Below, piece by piece: positions 52,937 to 60,927 of a stretch of DNA of 64,000 nucleotides. The notes beneath the pieces are model-generated. The model searched no databases. It worked only from the letters and a program-made list of their open reading frames with translations, and was not told where the DNA came from. Within the stretch, counting starts at the first letter, position 1; the number at the start of each line of letters is the position of its first letter. The stretch is from a virus, in IMG/VR virus record IMGVR_UViG_3300044612_001981, positions 16,900-80,899 of that record, one strand, 5' to 3'. The position numbers were made by a program, and so were the translations under genes.

Positions 52937-54583
52937 TTAGTATTGAATGTAGATGTCTCCAGCAGAGTTTCCGCTTGAAGGTGGTGTTATATCTGTTCCA
53001 TAAGTAATTTTATTAATATTTGATCCTGATATACCATTTGTGTATCCAGTAACAACAGTTCCGCCAAGTGCTATCGCTGTTCCATTTATGGTAATTGAGT
53101 TATTTTCAAGCATTGTATTTGATATTGCTGGCACAGCAGATGTTAATATCTTACCTTCTGAATCTAGACCAGCATACCCATTGCTTTGGTTTCTTTCATT
53201 TTCTGGCTGATACCCACCAAGTGAGTTTTCTATTCCTTCTATTGCCAAGTCAGTGTAATCATTAGCAGAGGTTAAAGTAGAAGCCAAACCTGAAGTTAGG
53301 TTGATGGCTGTTGCATATCCAGATATTAATGACCCTGCTGGTATTGTAACTGTACCAGTAAATGTAGGAGAAGCAATTGGTGCAAACCCTGCAATACTTG
53401 CTCCTGCTGGTATTGTAACTGTACCAGTAAATGTAGGAGAAGCAATTGGTGCTTTTGTTGCAAGCGATGTTGCTACTGCTGATGCAGCAGTTTGATCTTG
53501 TGCAATATAGTCTGAAATTTCTTTAAGTGTATCAAACGCAGTCGGTGCAGAATTAATAACTCCTTCAATTGCAGACACTATATCTGAAGACCTTGCTATT
53601 GTTAATGGTATAGTAGATTCTAATATTTTACTATTTGAGTCTAAACCAGCAACACCTCCTGAAGAATTTCTATCTGAAACTGGAATGTAGTTTGTTAATT
53701 CTGAAATTGGAGCATAGTTAGTTAAGTTAGTATTAATTTCTGTTCTTAAATCATCGACTGCTGTTAATGCAGATACAAGCACAGATGTTCTAGCATTGTT
53801 TGTGGCTGAAATTGCTCTAGCATTAGTAAAATATAAATTGCTGCCTTCTGGAACGTCTGAAGTAGAAGATATGTTTGATATAGGGGGGATAAAACCTGAA
53901 AGTGCTTCGTCTGTATATTCCTTGGCCCCAGCGACTTCTTGATCTACATAGCCTCTTGTTTGTGTAATAAGTGGATTTACTATGTTATCAACTCTAGACT
54001 CTGTAAAATAAAGCCTTGTGCCTTCTTCTATATCAGAGGTTGTTAAAGAGTTTATTGATGATGTTGTAAATTCTTCAGCATCTGCTTTAGCAGTAATAAG
54101 TGCTGCTGCAACTTTATCTGTTGCGTCTATTGCTGCAGCGAGTTTAGCAGCATTAACTTTTGCGGTAGAGTCTGATTTTGCTTCTAATAAAGCGGAAGCT
54201 GCAGATCCTTCTAAATCAAATAATCCTTCTACTGCATTTACTGCTCTTCCTGGTGTAAAATAAAGTCTTGTTCCTTCTGATATATCAGAGCTAGTTATTG
54301 AAGACAAAGCATTTTGTATTGCAAGCAGAGCTTCGGAATCTAATGAAACTTGATCTGGAAGCTGGGATAAAGGAATTTTGCCATCTGAATTTAATGTAGC
54401 AACTCCGTTAGCCATTCCAGGCTTAAGGGCATAAGAAGTTATTGAATTCCATCTTTGAGTTCCATTGCCTATTTTAAACTTAAGTGTATCTGTCTCAATA
54501 CCAATTTCACCATTTAAAAGTAATGGATTGTTTGCTGTCCAGTTTGCTGCTATGTCTCTTCTTAATTGAATTTTATATGCCAT
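52937..54583 (-). CDS. Tail fibre with Mtd-like N-terminus
   Basis: 548 residues. N-terminus IQLRRDIAANWTANNPLLLN then GEIGIETDTLKFKIG parallels that of the 996-residue fibre. The middle repeats a segment of the form TSSDISEGTRLYFTPGRAVN about three times, then two SPTFTGTVTIPAGASI copies. The C-terminus ends GDIYIQY. The ATG overlaps the stop of the 151-residue gene (TAATG). Expected to be a trimeric beta fibre. Confidence 0.8.
   Translation of the reverse strand: MAYKIQLRRDIAANWTANNPLLLNGEIGIETDTLKFKIGNGTQRWNSITSYALKPGMANGVATLNSDGKIPLSQLPDQVSLDSEALLAIQNALSSITSSDISEGTRLYFTPGRAVNAVEGLFDLEGSAASALLEAKSDSTAKVNAAKLAAAIDATDKVAAALITAKADAEEFTTSSINSLTTSDIEEGTRLYFTESRVDNIVNPLITQTRGYVDQEVAGAKEYTDEALSGFIPPISNISSTSDVPEGSNLYFTNARAISATNNARTSVLVSALTAVDDLRTEINTNLTNYAPISELTNYIPVSDRNSSGGVAGLDSNSKILESTIPLTIARSSDIVSAIEGVINSAPTAFDTLKEISDYIAQDQTAASAVATSLATKAPIASPTFTGTVTIPAGASIAGFAPIASPTFTGTVTIPAGSLISGYATAINLTSGLASTLTSANDYTDLAIEGIENSLGGYQPENERNQSNGYAGLDSEGKILTSAVPAISNTMLENNSITINGTAIALGGTVVTGYTNGISGSNINKITYGTDITPPSSGNSAGDIYIQY
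53334..53452 (-). repeat. Direct repeat, 50-bp identical copies at 69-bp period
   Basis: 53334-53383 and 53403-53452 are identical. They encode the duplicated SPTFTGTVTIPAG unit, a recent internal duplication. Confidence 0.85.
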
Positions 54584-55038
54584 TATGAATTACCTCCATC
54601 GAGTGATGGTGCATCAAAGTCTTCAGACCCTCCGCCTCCCAAAACCTCTTCTTCTATTACTGTTGTACCATCAAACAAACCTGCATCAAACAAGTTTTCT
54701 TGAACAAATGACGGGTTGGATAAATTACTATTTGGTAAGCCACCATCATAGCCTATTATTTCAGGCAAAACTAATCCTGGTGTGTCAGGGTTATTTAAAT
54801 TCTTAAAGTCAATTTGATTCTGTATATCTATTGTATGTACATCTCCATCAAATGTGTGAGTGTGCATATAGAATGGAGTTGGATCTGTGCTTGGAGGAGT
54901 AAGCTCTATCCAAGTAGTTCCATTGTGAACACGCAAGTTTTTTGTAGTAGTATTTATGTATACTTCTCCAACTTGCCCAAATGCTGGGTCTGTTGACAAG
55001 GCTAATAGCCTTAAAGGTACCAGCATCTGTCTAGACAT
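54583..55038 (-). CDS. Fibre-cluster protein with W-x-E-L attachment motif
   Basis: 151 residues. FGQVGEVYINTTTKNLRVHN then GTTWIELTPPS is the strand-turn pattern found at the attachment end of several fibres here. The C-terminal half is acidic, Gly/Ser-rich and probably disordered (EEEVLGGGGSEDFDAPSLDG). It may be a linker between fibres. Coupled to the 548-residue fibre. Confidence 0.7.
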   Translation of the reverse strand: MSRQMLVPLRLLALSTDPAFGQVGEVYINTTTKNLRVHNGTTWIELTPPSTDPTPFYMHTHTFDGDVHTIDIQNQIDFKNLNNPDTPGLVLPEIIGYDGGLPNSNLSNPSFVQENLFDAGLFDGTTVIEEEVLGGGGSEDFDAPSLDGGNS

Positions 55039-55040
55039 GA

Positions 55041-56012
55041 TTAGCCTACTACAACTACTCTGTATTCTCCAGCTGATGGAGCGGATGCAAAGTTGATTGT
55101 TACTGAATTAGCATTTGGTCTAAGAACATCTGCCTCAACTTGTGCATATGGTACGGCAGCTTCAAATATTTGAACTGTCACATCTGTTGTTCCTAAATTG
55201 TGTGTAATTGTATAAGATGTTGCAGATGCGCCTAAAGTCTGTGCGAACTTTCTTGCAATATCATGATAGTTTGATCCATTATTTGTTAATGTCCATTTAT
55301 CGGATGTTTCGTTCCATAGTATTTCTACATCTGATTCTGTTCCACGCTCTACTGTTAATCCAGCATCTGTTGTTGGAGCTCCAGTAAAATTGCTATTAAG
55401 CTTTACTTTATTATCTTCTATGTTTATCTGTGTTGTATTTACAGAATTAACTGTTCCAATAACATTTAAGTTTCCGCCAACTTGCAAGTTTCCAGTTATT
55501 TCAACATTGTCTGGCAAGCCAATTGTTACAGCAGCATTGTGTCCACTGTTTGGAGAAACAGTAACTTCATTTGCTGTTCCAACAATTGTTGCTACATAAT
55601 CACCAGTTGTTTGTTCGTCAAGCGGGATTATTAAATCTACTTCTGAAGCATTAGTTAATCTACCTTGTGCATCTACTGTAAATGTAGGAACCTTGGTATC
55701 AGAACCATAAGTACCAGCAGTAACTGCTGTATTATCTAAATCTATTGTTGTTGTGCCAGTTGAATCATTATAAGATTTTGTTAGACCAACTCCGCCATTT
55801 ATATATGAACCAATAGCATCTTGAATGACTTCTAGTGAACCAGATGTAGAGATCCACTCTGTACCATTCCAGAAGTACATAATGTTGTCTTGAGAATTGT
55901 AATAAATTTGACCTGATACTGGACTCGATGGAGCAGAACCTAAGTTTTGAATTCTAGCATTGAGTAACTCATTCTTGTTTAGATCAACGCTAACTAAAAA
56001 TTTTCTTGCCAT
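55041..56012 (-). CDS. Tail fibre protein
   Basis: 323 residues. N-terminus [19 protein letters not shown], then [18 protein letters not shown], is the common attachment part. A middle module ([16 protein letters not shown] and [18 protein letters not shown]) is shared with the 996-residue fibre. The C-terminal ~70 residues form a beta sandwich ([19 protein letters not shown] to GEYRVVVVG), as in knob domains. AGGAGA site upstream. Confidence 0.8.
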   Translation of the reverse strand: MARKFLVSVDLNKNELLNARIQNLGSAPSSPVSGQIYYNSQDNIMYFWNGTEWISTSGSLEVIQDAIGSYINGGVGLTKSYNDSTGTTTIDLDNTAVTAGTYGSDTKVPTFTVDAQGRLTNASEVDLIIPLDEQTTGDYVATIVGTANEVTVSPNSGHNAAVTIGLPDNVEITGNLQVGGNLNVIGTVNSVNTTQINIEDNKVKLNSNFTGAPTTDAGLTVERGTESDVEILWNETSDKWTLTNNGSNYHDIARKFAQTLGASATSYTITHNLGTTDVTVQIFEAAVPYAQVEADVLRPNANSVTINFASAPSAGEYRVVVVG

Positions 56013-56026
56013 TTTTTATCTCCTTT

Positions 56027-56464
56027 TTAGGACAGGTATGCTGTCCCCGAAAATGGCTGAGCCATTGTCAATGTTATTTGGTTAATACTATTATAGTCTA
56101 TTCCAGTTTCTAACAAGTCACCTGAACTTGACTTAACAGAAACATTAGGGTGAAATTGTAAATTATGGGTAATTGATACAGAATATACTCCATTTACTGG
56201 GCCAGATATTTGGCTCATTTCCCAAGAGTACATATAGGAAACTTGCTTGTCTAAAATAAAGCTGCTGTCCACATCCCAAGAATCTGAGTCCAATGATTTT
56301 GGCCCCCAAAACCTTGTAGTTAATGTATCAAAATAAAAATCTCCTGGGGATCCTAATGAATTTGCTGGATTTCCTTCGCCACTTATTATTGTTCTTCCAG
56401 GAGAGCCAGAAGCTCTTACTACTACTAGTGGATTATTTTCGGTTACTATTAGGCGGGTTGCCAT
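56027..56464 (-). CDS. Putative baseplate-fibre connector protein
   Basis: 145 residues. The first half (RLIVTENNPLVVVRASGSPG, then LGSPGDFYFDTLTTRFWGPK) has the G-D-x-Y-x-D-x-x-T-x-x-x-x-G-P-K pattern seen at fibre N-termini. The C-terminal domain is a sandwich with VYSVSITHNLQFHPNVSVK, like the knob of the 323-residue fibre. It is coupled to the 114-residue gene. Function inferred. Confidence 0.68.
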   Translation of the reverse strand: MATRLIVTENNPLVVVRASGSPGRTIISGEGNPANSLGSPGDFYFDTLTTRFWGPKSLDSDSWDVDSSFILDKQVSYMYSWEMSQISGPVNGVYSVSITHNLQFHPNVSVKSSSGDLLETGIDYNSINQITLTMAQPFSGTAYLS

Positions 56465-56808
56465 TATAAGGTTACCGCCCTATTCAAGGTTAGATATCCT
56501 TCTAGAAGTCTTGTTATATTAACGCTTGGGTCAATTAATACTAAATCATACGCCGATTTTGGATAAAAAAGTTTTTTAGTTCTTTCTGATGAAACCGAAA
56601 TAGAAAGCTTTCCTAATGATGGAGTTATTGTAATGCCATCTTGATCCGTCAAAGTAAATGCTAATTTTTTTCCACCTTGAGTATCTCTTACTTGCATTTT
56701 AGCGGTGTGGTGATTTAATTGTATAGGGACATTATCTTCGTCTAAGTATTGAACTTCAAACGTAAATGTGGTGTTTTCGTCTACTTGAAAATTTTTTTGC
56801 GCTGCCAT
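56464..56808 (-). CDS. BppU-like N-domain / Ig-like tail protein
   Basis: 114 residues. The order FTFEVQYLDEDNVPIQLNHH, AKMQVRDTQGGKKLAFTL, ISVSSERTKKL and YDLVLIDPSVNITRLLEGYL matches the single-domain proteins related to the N-terminus of baseplate upper protein BppU, which attach receptor-binding proteins. It is the first structural gene after the holin in this transcript. GGGG site upstream. Confidence 0.72.
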   Translation of the reverse strand: MAAQKNFQVDENTTFTFEVQYLDEDNVPIQLNHHTAKMQVRDTQGGKKLAFTLTDQDGITITPSLGKLSISVSSERTKKLFYPKSAYDLVLIDPSVNITRLLEGYLTLNRAVTL

Positions 56809-56826
56809 TTTATACCCCTAAAGAGA

Positions 56827-56859
56827 AATGCCCTTACACTATTTTAGCATAAGGGCATT
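56827..56859 (-). terminator. Hairpin terminator between holin and fibre genes
   Basis: AATGCCCTTA paired with TAAGGGCATT around a 13-base loop, 17 bases after the holin stop. Followed on the minus strand by TTTCTCTTT. Confidence 0.6.
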
Positions 56860-56875
56860 CCTAATTGACTAATAA

Positions 56876-57118
56876 TTACTTAGACTTAAATCCGAAGCTG
56901 TGGTCGCTAGGCGACAAAGCCTTCAAAATAACTGGGGCAATTGCTGCAAATCCAGCAGCTACTAAATCTTTTGGATCTGTATTTCCAGTCATGTAAAGAG
57001 CCATTGCTGCGGCTAAAAATGCTCTTCCGTAAGAGCCTAGTGCAGATAAAATTTGTTCTTGCATAGTTACTTTCCCGTCTTTATTTAAATCAGCTTTATC
57101 AAAATTTTTGATAGCCAT
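56876..57118 (-). CDS. Putative holin with EF-hand-like calcium loop
   Basis: 80 residues. N-terminus carries DLNKDGKVTMQE, a complete EF-hand loop (D1, N3, D5, G6, V8, E12). Two hydrophobic segments follow (YGRAFLAAAMALYMTG and DLVAAGFAAIAPVILKAL) and a short polar tail ending FGFKSK. Size and topology suit a holin that permeabilises the membrane for lysis; the calcium loop is unusual. Start 57118 has GGAG upstream at good spacing; an ATG at 57169 would add 17 polar residues. Confidence 0.65.
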   Translation of the reverse strand: MAIKNFDKADLNKDGKVTMQEQILSALGSYGRAFLAAAMALYMTGNTDPKDLVAAGFAAIAPVILKALSPSDHSFGFKSK

Positions 57119-57184
57119 ATTATCATCTCCATTTGGGCGGTGTTGCCCATGAATTTTGGTTTTACCCAATACTTAATTCTACCA

Positions 57185-59119
57185 CTAGGCAGATATATCT
57201 ACAAGTTCGCAATTTCCGTCTGAACTGCAAGCCAAGGTAGCGTTTGTTGAAGTTCCATCTTCTGTTTCATAAAAAGAGAGATCTTCCCACCTAATATTCT
57301 TTGGCATTTTAGATAAAAGCTCTTCATATTCTTCTTTTGAAATTTCTTGATAAGGTGCTTGCTTATATGTATGCTCTGAGTGTGGCAGGAAAGAAATTCC
57401 AGATACTTCATCAAAATTCTTGTATACCCAAGCTCCTACTTCCATCCACTCTTCTTCTTTTACTGAAACAGTAATAGAAGGTTTATGCTCACACCAAGCT
57501 CTTTGATAAACAAGCCAAATATTTAAGTGGTCAATTGCAGTTAAATCATTTCTAACAATTGCACCTTCTGGTGCTCTTACTGGGAACGAAAATACATATG
57601 TTTCATTAGGCTTCATTACATCATCTTCTACTGGTATGCCAACTTCTTTTAGGAAAACAGAAATTGGATCTCCTTTTGAACCACGAACTGTGCGAACATA
57701 ATATGGTGAATGCCATGGATGCATTCCTGAAGATACCCCGACTAATTGAGACACTGTTCCAGAAGGCTTTACGCAAGTAATAGCTGCCGACTCAGGAATC
57801 CCAATTTTCCCAGCCTCTTCTTTATTTGTTTCACGAGCATATTCTCTTAAAGACATTAGGTAATCTTCTAAAGCAACGATGTCTTGCTTTCCAGACATGA
57901 ACTTGTGTCCAAATTGTCCAGTTAATGAAACTCCAAGAAGTCTTTCTTCTTCTGTGTTATCTTTCCATATTTTTCTTAGGTACTTAAAATCTGTAAGAGT
58001 TGACTGCCAGGTTCCAAGTATTGTTGCAAGCCTTACTTTATTTGCAATATCTTCTTTGGTGTCTTTCTCACGCAATACTACTTCTGAAAGATTGCAAAAC
58101 TGATACGGACGAAGGATAATTTCAGAGCAAGGGTTTGTTCCATAATGAATATCTGGATCTCTACGACCAAACTTCGCTGCTTGTGCTTGAGCTGCGGCTA
58201 CGTTGTAAATACCACGTTCACCAGACTTTGAATCATAAAGAGATTTCCACTCTGCAATAAACTGTTCCATTTCTGGCTTTCTTGAATATGCAACTGAGTT
58301 ATTAGATAATGCTCGTTGTGTATTACCTTCCCACCAATTACCAGCCTTTGCTTGAGCCATTTCAATATCATTAATGTTTGACAGGGAAATCATTGCAGAT
58401 CTTCTTACTCCACCAACAACTACTACTTCACCAATCTTACACATAATGTCATGACATTCAATTGGTTTAAGATTTCTACCTGCTGCATTTTTAAACTTAG
58501 CAATAGTAAAGTCAAAAAGATTTACTAGGGGCTGAGGACCAGAAGATCTACCACCCATTGTTTTTAATCTTGCACCAGCAGGTCTAACTTTAGTTACATC
58601 AATTGCTGGAATATGTCCTGTCCAAAGAAGTGCTAATAGTTCACGATATGCTTTTGCCCATCCTTGCTTTGAATCTTCGACAACAATAATAGTATCCGAC
58701 TTCTCTAGTTTTTCTGGGACGGCAGGAAGCTTATTAATATACTTGTACTCAACTGAGAATCCTACACCAGTTCCGCACATAAGTACATACATTGTTTCAT
58801 CAAATGATCTAGGTGAATCAACTGGCAAGAAAGCACAATTGTATCCTGCTACATTATCTCTTTCAAGTGCTACGCCAGAAGTCATTACAGATCTCATTGA
58901 TGGCATAACATTTCGTTCAAATACAAACTCTTTTAATTCCGCAACAAGCTTCTCATTTGGAATGTAATTATGGTTTTCTTTTAAGTGATTGGTCATGAAA
59001 GAAAAATATCTATCTACTGTTTCTCCCCATGTCTCTCTTCTTCCTTCTGTTTCTACCCATTTAGCATATCTTGATAGTGCAATAAAGTTTTCATAAGGAT
59101 TTTCAATAGTATTTTTCAT
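57185..59119 (-). CDS. nrdJ: Adenosylcobalamin-dependent (class II) ribonucleotide reductase
   Basis: 644 residues. Reduces ribonucleotides to deoxyribonucleotides using vitamin B12. NVMPSMRSVMTSG, NCAFLPVDSPRSFDETMYVL, GTGVGFSVEYK and GGVRRSAMISLSN are typical of the monomeric RTPR type; NPCSEI holds an active-site cysteine, PSGTVSQLVGVSSGMH lines the active site, and CSSDGNC is the C-terminal redox pair. Slightly shorter than the bacterial ~740-residue form. First gene from the leftward promoter at 59322-59349. It gives the phage oxygen-independent dNTP supply if the host supplies B12. Confidence 0.95.
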   Translation of the reverse strand: MKNTIENPYENFIALSRYAKWVETEGRRETWGETVDRYFSFMTNHLKENHNYIPNEKLVAELKEFVFERNVMPSMRSVMTSGVALERDNVAGYNCAFLPVDSPRSFDETMYVLMCGTGVGFSVEYKYINKLPAVPEKLEKSDTIIVVEDSKQGWAKAYRELLALLWTGHIPAIDVTKVRPAGARLKTMGGRSSGPQPLVNLFDFTIAKFKNAAGRNLKPIECHDIMCKIGEVVVVGGVRRSAMISLSNINDIEMAQAKAGNWWEGNTQRALSNNSVAYSRKPEMEQFIAEWKSLYDSKSGERGIYNVAAAQAQAAKFGRRDPDIHYGTNPCSEIILRPYQFCNLSEVVLREKDTKEDIANKVRLATILGTWQSTLTDFKYLRKIWKDNTEEERLLGVSLTGQFGHKFMSGKQDIVALEDYLMSLREYARETNKEEAGKIGIPESAAITCVKPSGTVSQLVGVSSGMHPWHSPYYVRTVRGSKGDPISVFLKEVGIPVEDDVMKPNETYVFSFPVRAPEGAIVRNDLTAIDHLNIWLVYQRAWCEHKPSITVSVKEEEWMEVGAWVYKNFDEVSGISFLPHSEHTYKQAPYQEISKEEYEELLSKMPKNIRWEDLSFYETEDGTSTNATLACSSDGNCELVDISA

Positions 59120-59321
59120 TTGTCGCCTTTTCTTCCGCCATACGGATTGATTAATTTTTAAGTGAAGTCTAAGTGTACCAAAGTTTTTTATAAAAGAAAA
59201 GAAAAATTATTTTTGTTGTTGTTTTTTAGTTAACTATAATATATAATACTCTATATATACATATATATATAATATATGTTAATTTTTGTTGATTTGCTGA
59301 CCCCCCGACCCCCCTATTGGA

Positions 59322-59349
59322 ATTATACTATTTACATATTCTTTGTCAA
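59322..59349 (-). promoter_or_regulatory. Consensus promoter for reductase and late leftward genes
   Basis: On the minus strand TTGACA (59344-59349), 16-base spacer, TATAAT (59322-59327): both boxes perfect. Drives the reductase and possibly the fibre genes. Confidence 0.8.
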
Positions 59350-59361
59350 TAGTAAAACCAT

Positions 59362-59391
59362 TTGACATGTTCTTTATTACAATGGTATGAT
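59362..59391 (+). promoter_or_regulatory. Rightward promoter for the lysozyme-like gene
   Basis: TTGACA (59362-59367), 18-base spacer, TATGAT (59386-59391). The -35 boxes of this and the leftward promoter are 12 bases apart, so binding is probably competitive or co-regulated. Confidence 0.7.
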
Positions 59392-59424
59392 TATACTTCG
59401 CTATCTCTAAAGGAGGAAATGCCA

Positions 59425-59973
59425 ATGGAGAATATAAAAGAAAGTTTGAGTAGTGTTGTTCATCACTGGACAGCAATTGCAGTAGCAACAATGTTTTTGT
59501 TTTCAAACAGCAATACTGTTGCACTAGCTCAAGCAGAAATAGTAAAACCAAAGACAGAAGTACAACTTAAGAAAGAAACCTTAGAAAAGTACAGCAATAC
59601 TGTTTATAAGCCTTCAGAAATGCTTACAGACGCAGAACTAATAGAACTGTTGTCTACAGTAGGATTTGAAGGAAAAGCCCTTAAAACGGCTTGGGCTATT
59701 GCAAAGCGGGAGTCTAACGGACGACCATTAGCTTACAATGGTAACAGAGCAACTGGAGACAGTTCTTACGGAATTTTTCAGATCAACATGTTGGGTAACC
59801 TCGGAGTAGATCGTAAAGAAAAATTTAACTTGAAGTCAAACGAGTCGTTGTTTGACCCAACTAAAAATGCAGAGATAGCGTATTACATGACCAATGGCGG
59901 TACTGATTGGTCTGCTTGGAAGGGTTTAACCCCAAGAGCAATGGAATTTTATTTAAAATTTCCTGATAACTAG
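59425..59973 (+). CDS. Secreted lysozyme-like/transglycosylase muralytic enzyme
   Basis: 182 residues. A signal peptide (basic MENIKES, hydrophobic AIAVATMFLFSNSNTVALAQA) is followed by a helical linker and a lysozyme-fold domain: AWAIAKRESNGRP with the probable catalytic Glu, then GDSSYGIFQINM, as in transglycosylases; an AEIAYYMTNGGTDWSAW region closes the fold. Would cleave peptidoglycan after export through the host Sec system. The second ATG (59425) lies 8 bases after GGAGG; an ATG two codons earlier is too close. Endolysin or host-wall remodelling enzyme. Confidence 0.85.
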   Translation: MENIKESLSSVVHHWTAIAVATMFLFSNSNTVALAQAEIVKPKTEVQLKKETLEKYSNTVYKPSEMLTDAELIELLSTVGFEGKALKTAWAIAKRESNGRPLAYNGNRATGDSSYGIFQINMLGNLGVDRKEKFNLKSNESLFDPTKNAEIAYYMTNGGTDWSAWKGLTPRAMEFYLKFPDN

Positions 59974-59985
59974 AAAGGGTATATA

Positions 59986-60198
59986 GTGAAGATACAATAT
60001 GTGTCTACGTATATAAACCTTTCTCTAGAAGGCCTTGTTCCTAAGCTTTTATGCCCACAGGATCAAGGTCTTCTATTTTGTAATGGGGACGGGGAGTCTG
60101 AAGTATATCTTTACTGCTTAGAGTGTAAGTATAAGAATACTTTGGGTTTACAAAAGTATGACAATATAGTAAGATTAGTAGATGAACAAACAAAGTGA
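59986..60198 (+). CDS. Small zinc-ribbon protein
   Basis: 70 residues. Cysteines in LLCPQDQGLLFCNGD and LYCLECKYKNT suggest a zinc ribbon (C..C, C-x2-C). Start is GTG with AAAGGG upstream. It lies 12 bases after the lysozyme-like gene in the same transcript. Function unknown. Confidence 0.7.
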   Translation: MKIQYVSTYINLSLEGLVPKLLCPQDQGLLFCNGDGESEVYLYCLECKYKNTLGLQKYDNIVRLVDEQTK

Positions 60199-60289
60199 TT
60201 TTGAGTCATCCATACTTTCTGAAACAGATGCTATGGGAAGAGAAATTTGGTGGACAGATGCAGGAAGACCCTCAGATACAGCAAAATAA
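60182..60289 (+). CDS. 35-residue microprotein
   Basis: Starts MNKQSDFESSILSETDAMG and ends RPSDTAK, acidic-to-neutral with a central EIWW. Overlaps the end of the 70-residue gene by 17 bases and the 5' side of the next gene in another frame. No clear ribosome binding site, so translation would rely on coupling. Composition is protein-like, more than the alternative frame over the same bases. Confidence 0.45.
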   Translation: MNKQSDFESSILSETDAMGREIWWTDAGRPSDTAK

Positions 60290-60470
60290 TCTGGAAGACA
60301 ACCTTCCAATGGTTACCTACATAATGTTGCATAGGATTTATGACTTACTAAGCATTATAGCTAGTAAAGTTGCAGACTCCAAAGAAATAGAAAAGATGAT
60401 ACAATATCATGAGGCGGGATATTTATTAGGCCCAGTTCCGTCATTTAACCCAGGAGAAGAAAATGAATAA
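60258..60470 (+). CDS. Small helical protein
   Basis: 70 residues if started at 60258 (GGTGG upstream). It is mostly one helix region (YIMLHRIYDLLSIIASKVAD, KEIEKMIQYHEAGYLLGP) with an acidic end GEENE. An ATG at 60309 (GGAAG ten bases upstream) would give 53 residues and avoid the overlap with the 35-residue gene. A GTG at 60195 is also in frame. Function unknown. Confidence 0.6.
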   Translation: MQEDPQIQQNNLEDNLPMVTYIMLHRIYDLLSIIASKVADSKEIEKMIQYHEAGYLLGPVPSFNPGEENE

Positions 60471-60645
60471 AGAAGACATCTTATCGTTTATGATAGAAGA
60501 ATTTGAGGCATCAAATAAAATAGGAATGCTTAATGGCGGAATGTCAAATCAAGAAATAGAAGAAAAAACACTTGAATATCGACCATCAATATCTATTTTA
60601 TTATCTCAAGTTTTAGACAAAATGTTTGAAAAAAATATATTGTAG
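60463..60645 (+). CDS. Small acidic helical protein
   Basis: 60 residues (MNKEDILSFMIEEFEASNKI, EIEEKTLEYRPSISILLSQV). Its start overlaps the preceding stop by 8 bases, so it is translated from the same message. GGAGAAG lies upstream. Family unknown. Confidence 0.68.
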   Translation: MNKEDILSFMIEEFEASNKIGMLNGGMSNQEIEEKTLEYRPSISILLSQVLDKMFEKNIL

Positions 60646-60724
60646 ATATTGCTTTTTAAAAATATTTTTTGTATTATAGAATTACGCTAGTTGAGTAAAT
60701 CCTGGCGTATGCATGAAAATGCAA

Positions 60725-60756
60725 GTAAACCCCTGGATCCGCCTCCAGGGGTTTAC
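60725..60756 (+). terminator. Strong terminator hairpin
   Basis: GTAAACCCCTGG and CCAGGGGTTTAC, 12-base perfect arms around an 8-base loop. It closes the lysozyme-like operon; no T-run but an A/T stretch follows, which is also a promoter. Confidence 0.75.
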
Positions 60757-60760
60757 ACAT

Positions 60761-60768
60761 GCTATAAT
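60761..60768 (+). promoter_or_regulatory. Extended -10 promoter directly after terminator
   Basis: TGC-TATAAT (TATAAT at 60763-60768), nine bases from the ATG at 60778. With no ribosome binding site the message would be leaderless or nearly so. Confidence 0.5.
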
Positions 60769-60777
60769 ATATATATA

Positions 60778-60927
60778 ATGACCAGAGATTATTTTGCAAA
60801 ATATATGATGAGTCCTAAATTTCAAGAGGATGAAAAGCTAAAAGCTGATCATAAGAGAGTTTGCCAAAGATGCCGTGATGGAATAGTAAAATTTTATTTT
60901 AAGAAAATTATCAATAGGGGGAAATAA
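60778..60927 (+). CDS. Small basic zinc-binding-like protein
   Basis: 49 residues: MTRDYFAKYMMSPKFQEDE, then VCQRCRD and a basic tail (FYFKKIINRGK). One C-x2-C pair, possibly with His25 as ligand. It is followed by the oxygenase gene whose ATG overlaps its stop (TAATG). The chosen ATG follows an extended -10 box; an upstream TTG at 60691 would run through the terminator hairpin and is unlikely. Confidence 0.62.
   Translation: MTRDYFAKYMMSPKFQEDEKLKADHKRVCQRCRDGIVKFYFKKIINRGK

Larger units (their letters stand above)
59120..59424. other. Noncoding divergent regulatory region
   Basis: 305 bases with no gene. It contains a ~200-base leader of the reductase, including an AT-alternating stretch (59225-59280) and two G6 tracts near the leftward start site, then back-to-back consensus promoters. 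No B12-box-like structure was recognised in the leader. Confidence 0.7.

Noticed and set aside
59120-59320. Possible B12 riboswitch ahead of the class II reductase
   Set aside because: The leader is AT-rich and lacks any recognisable cobalamin-box core; only G tracts and AT repeats are seen.
59362-59424. Longer N-terminus for the lysozyme-like protein
   Set aside because: It would start within the -35 box and run through the promoter and ribosome binding site; the shorter form has a clean signal peptide.
60691-60777. Upstream TTG start for the 49-residue protein
   Set aside because: The region is a terminator hairpin plus promoter, not coding.
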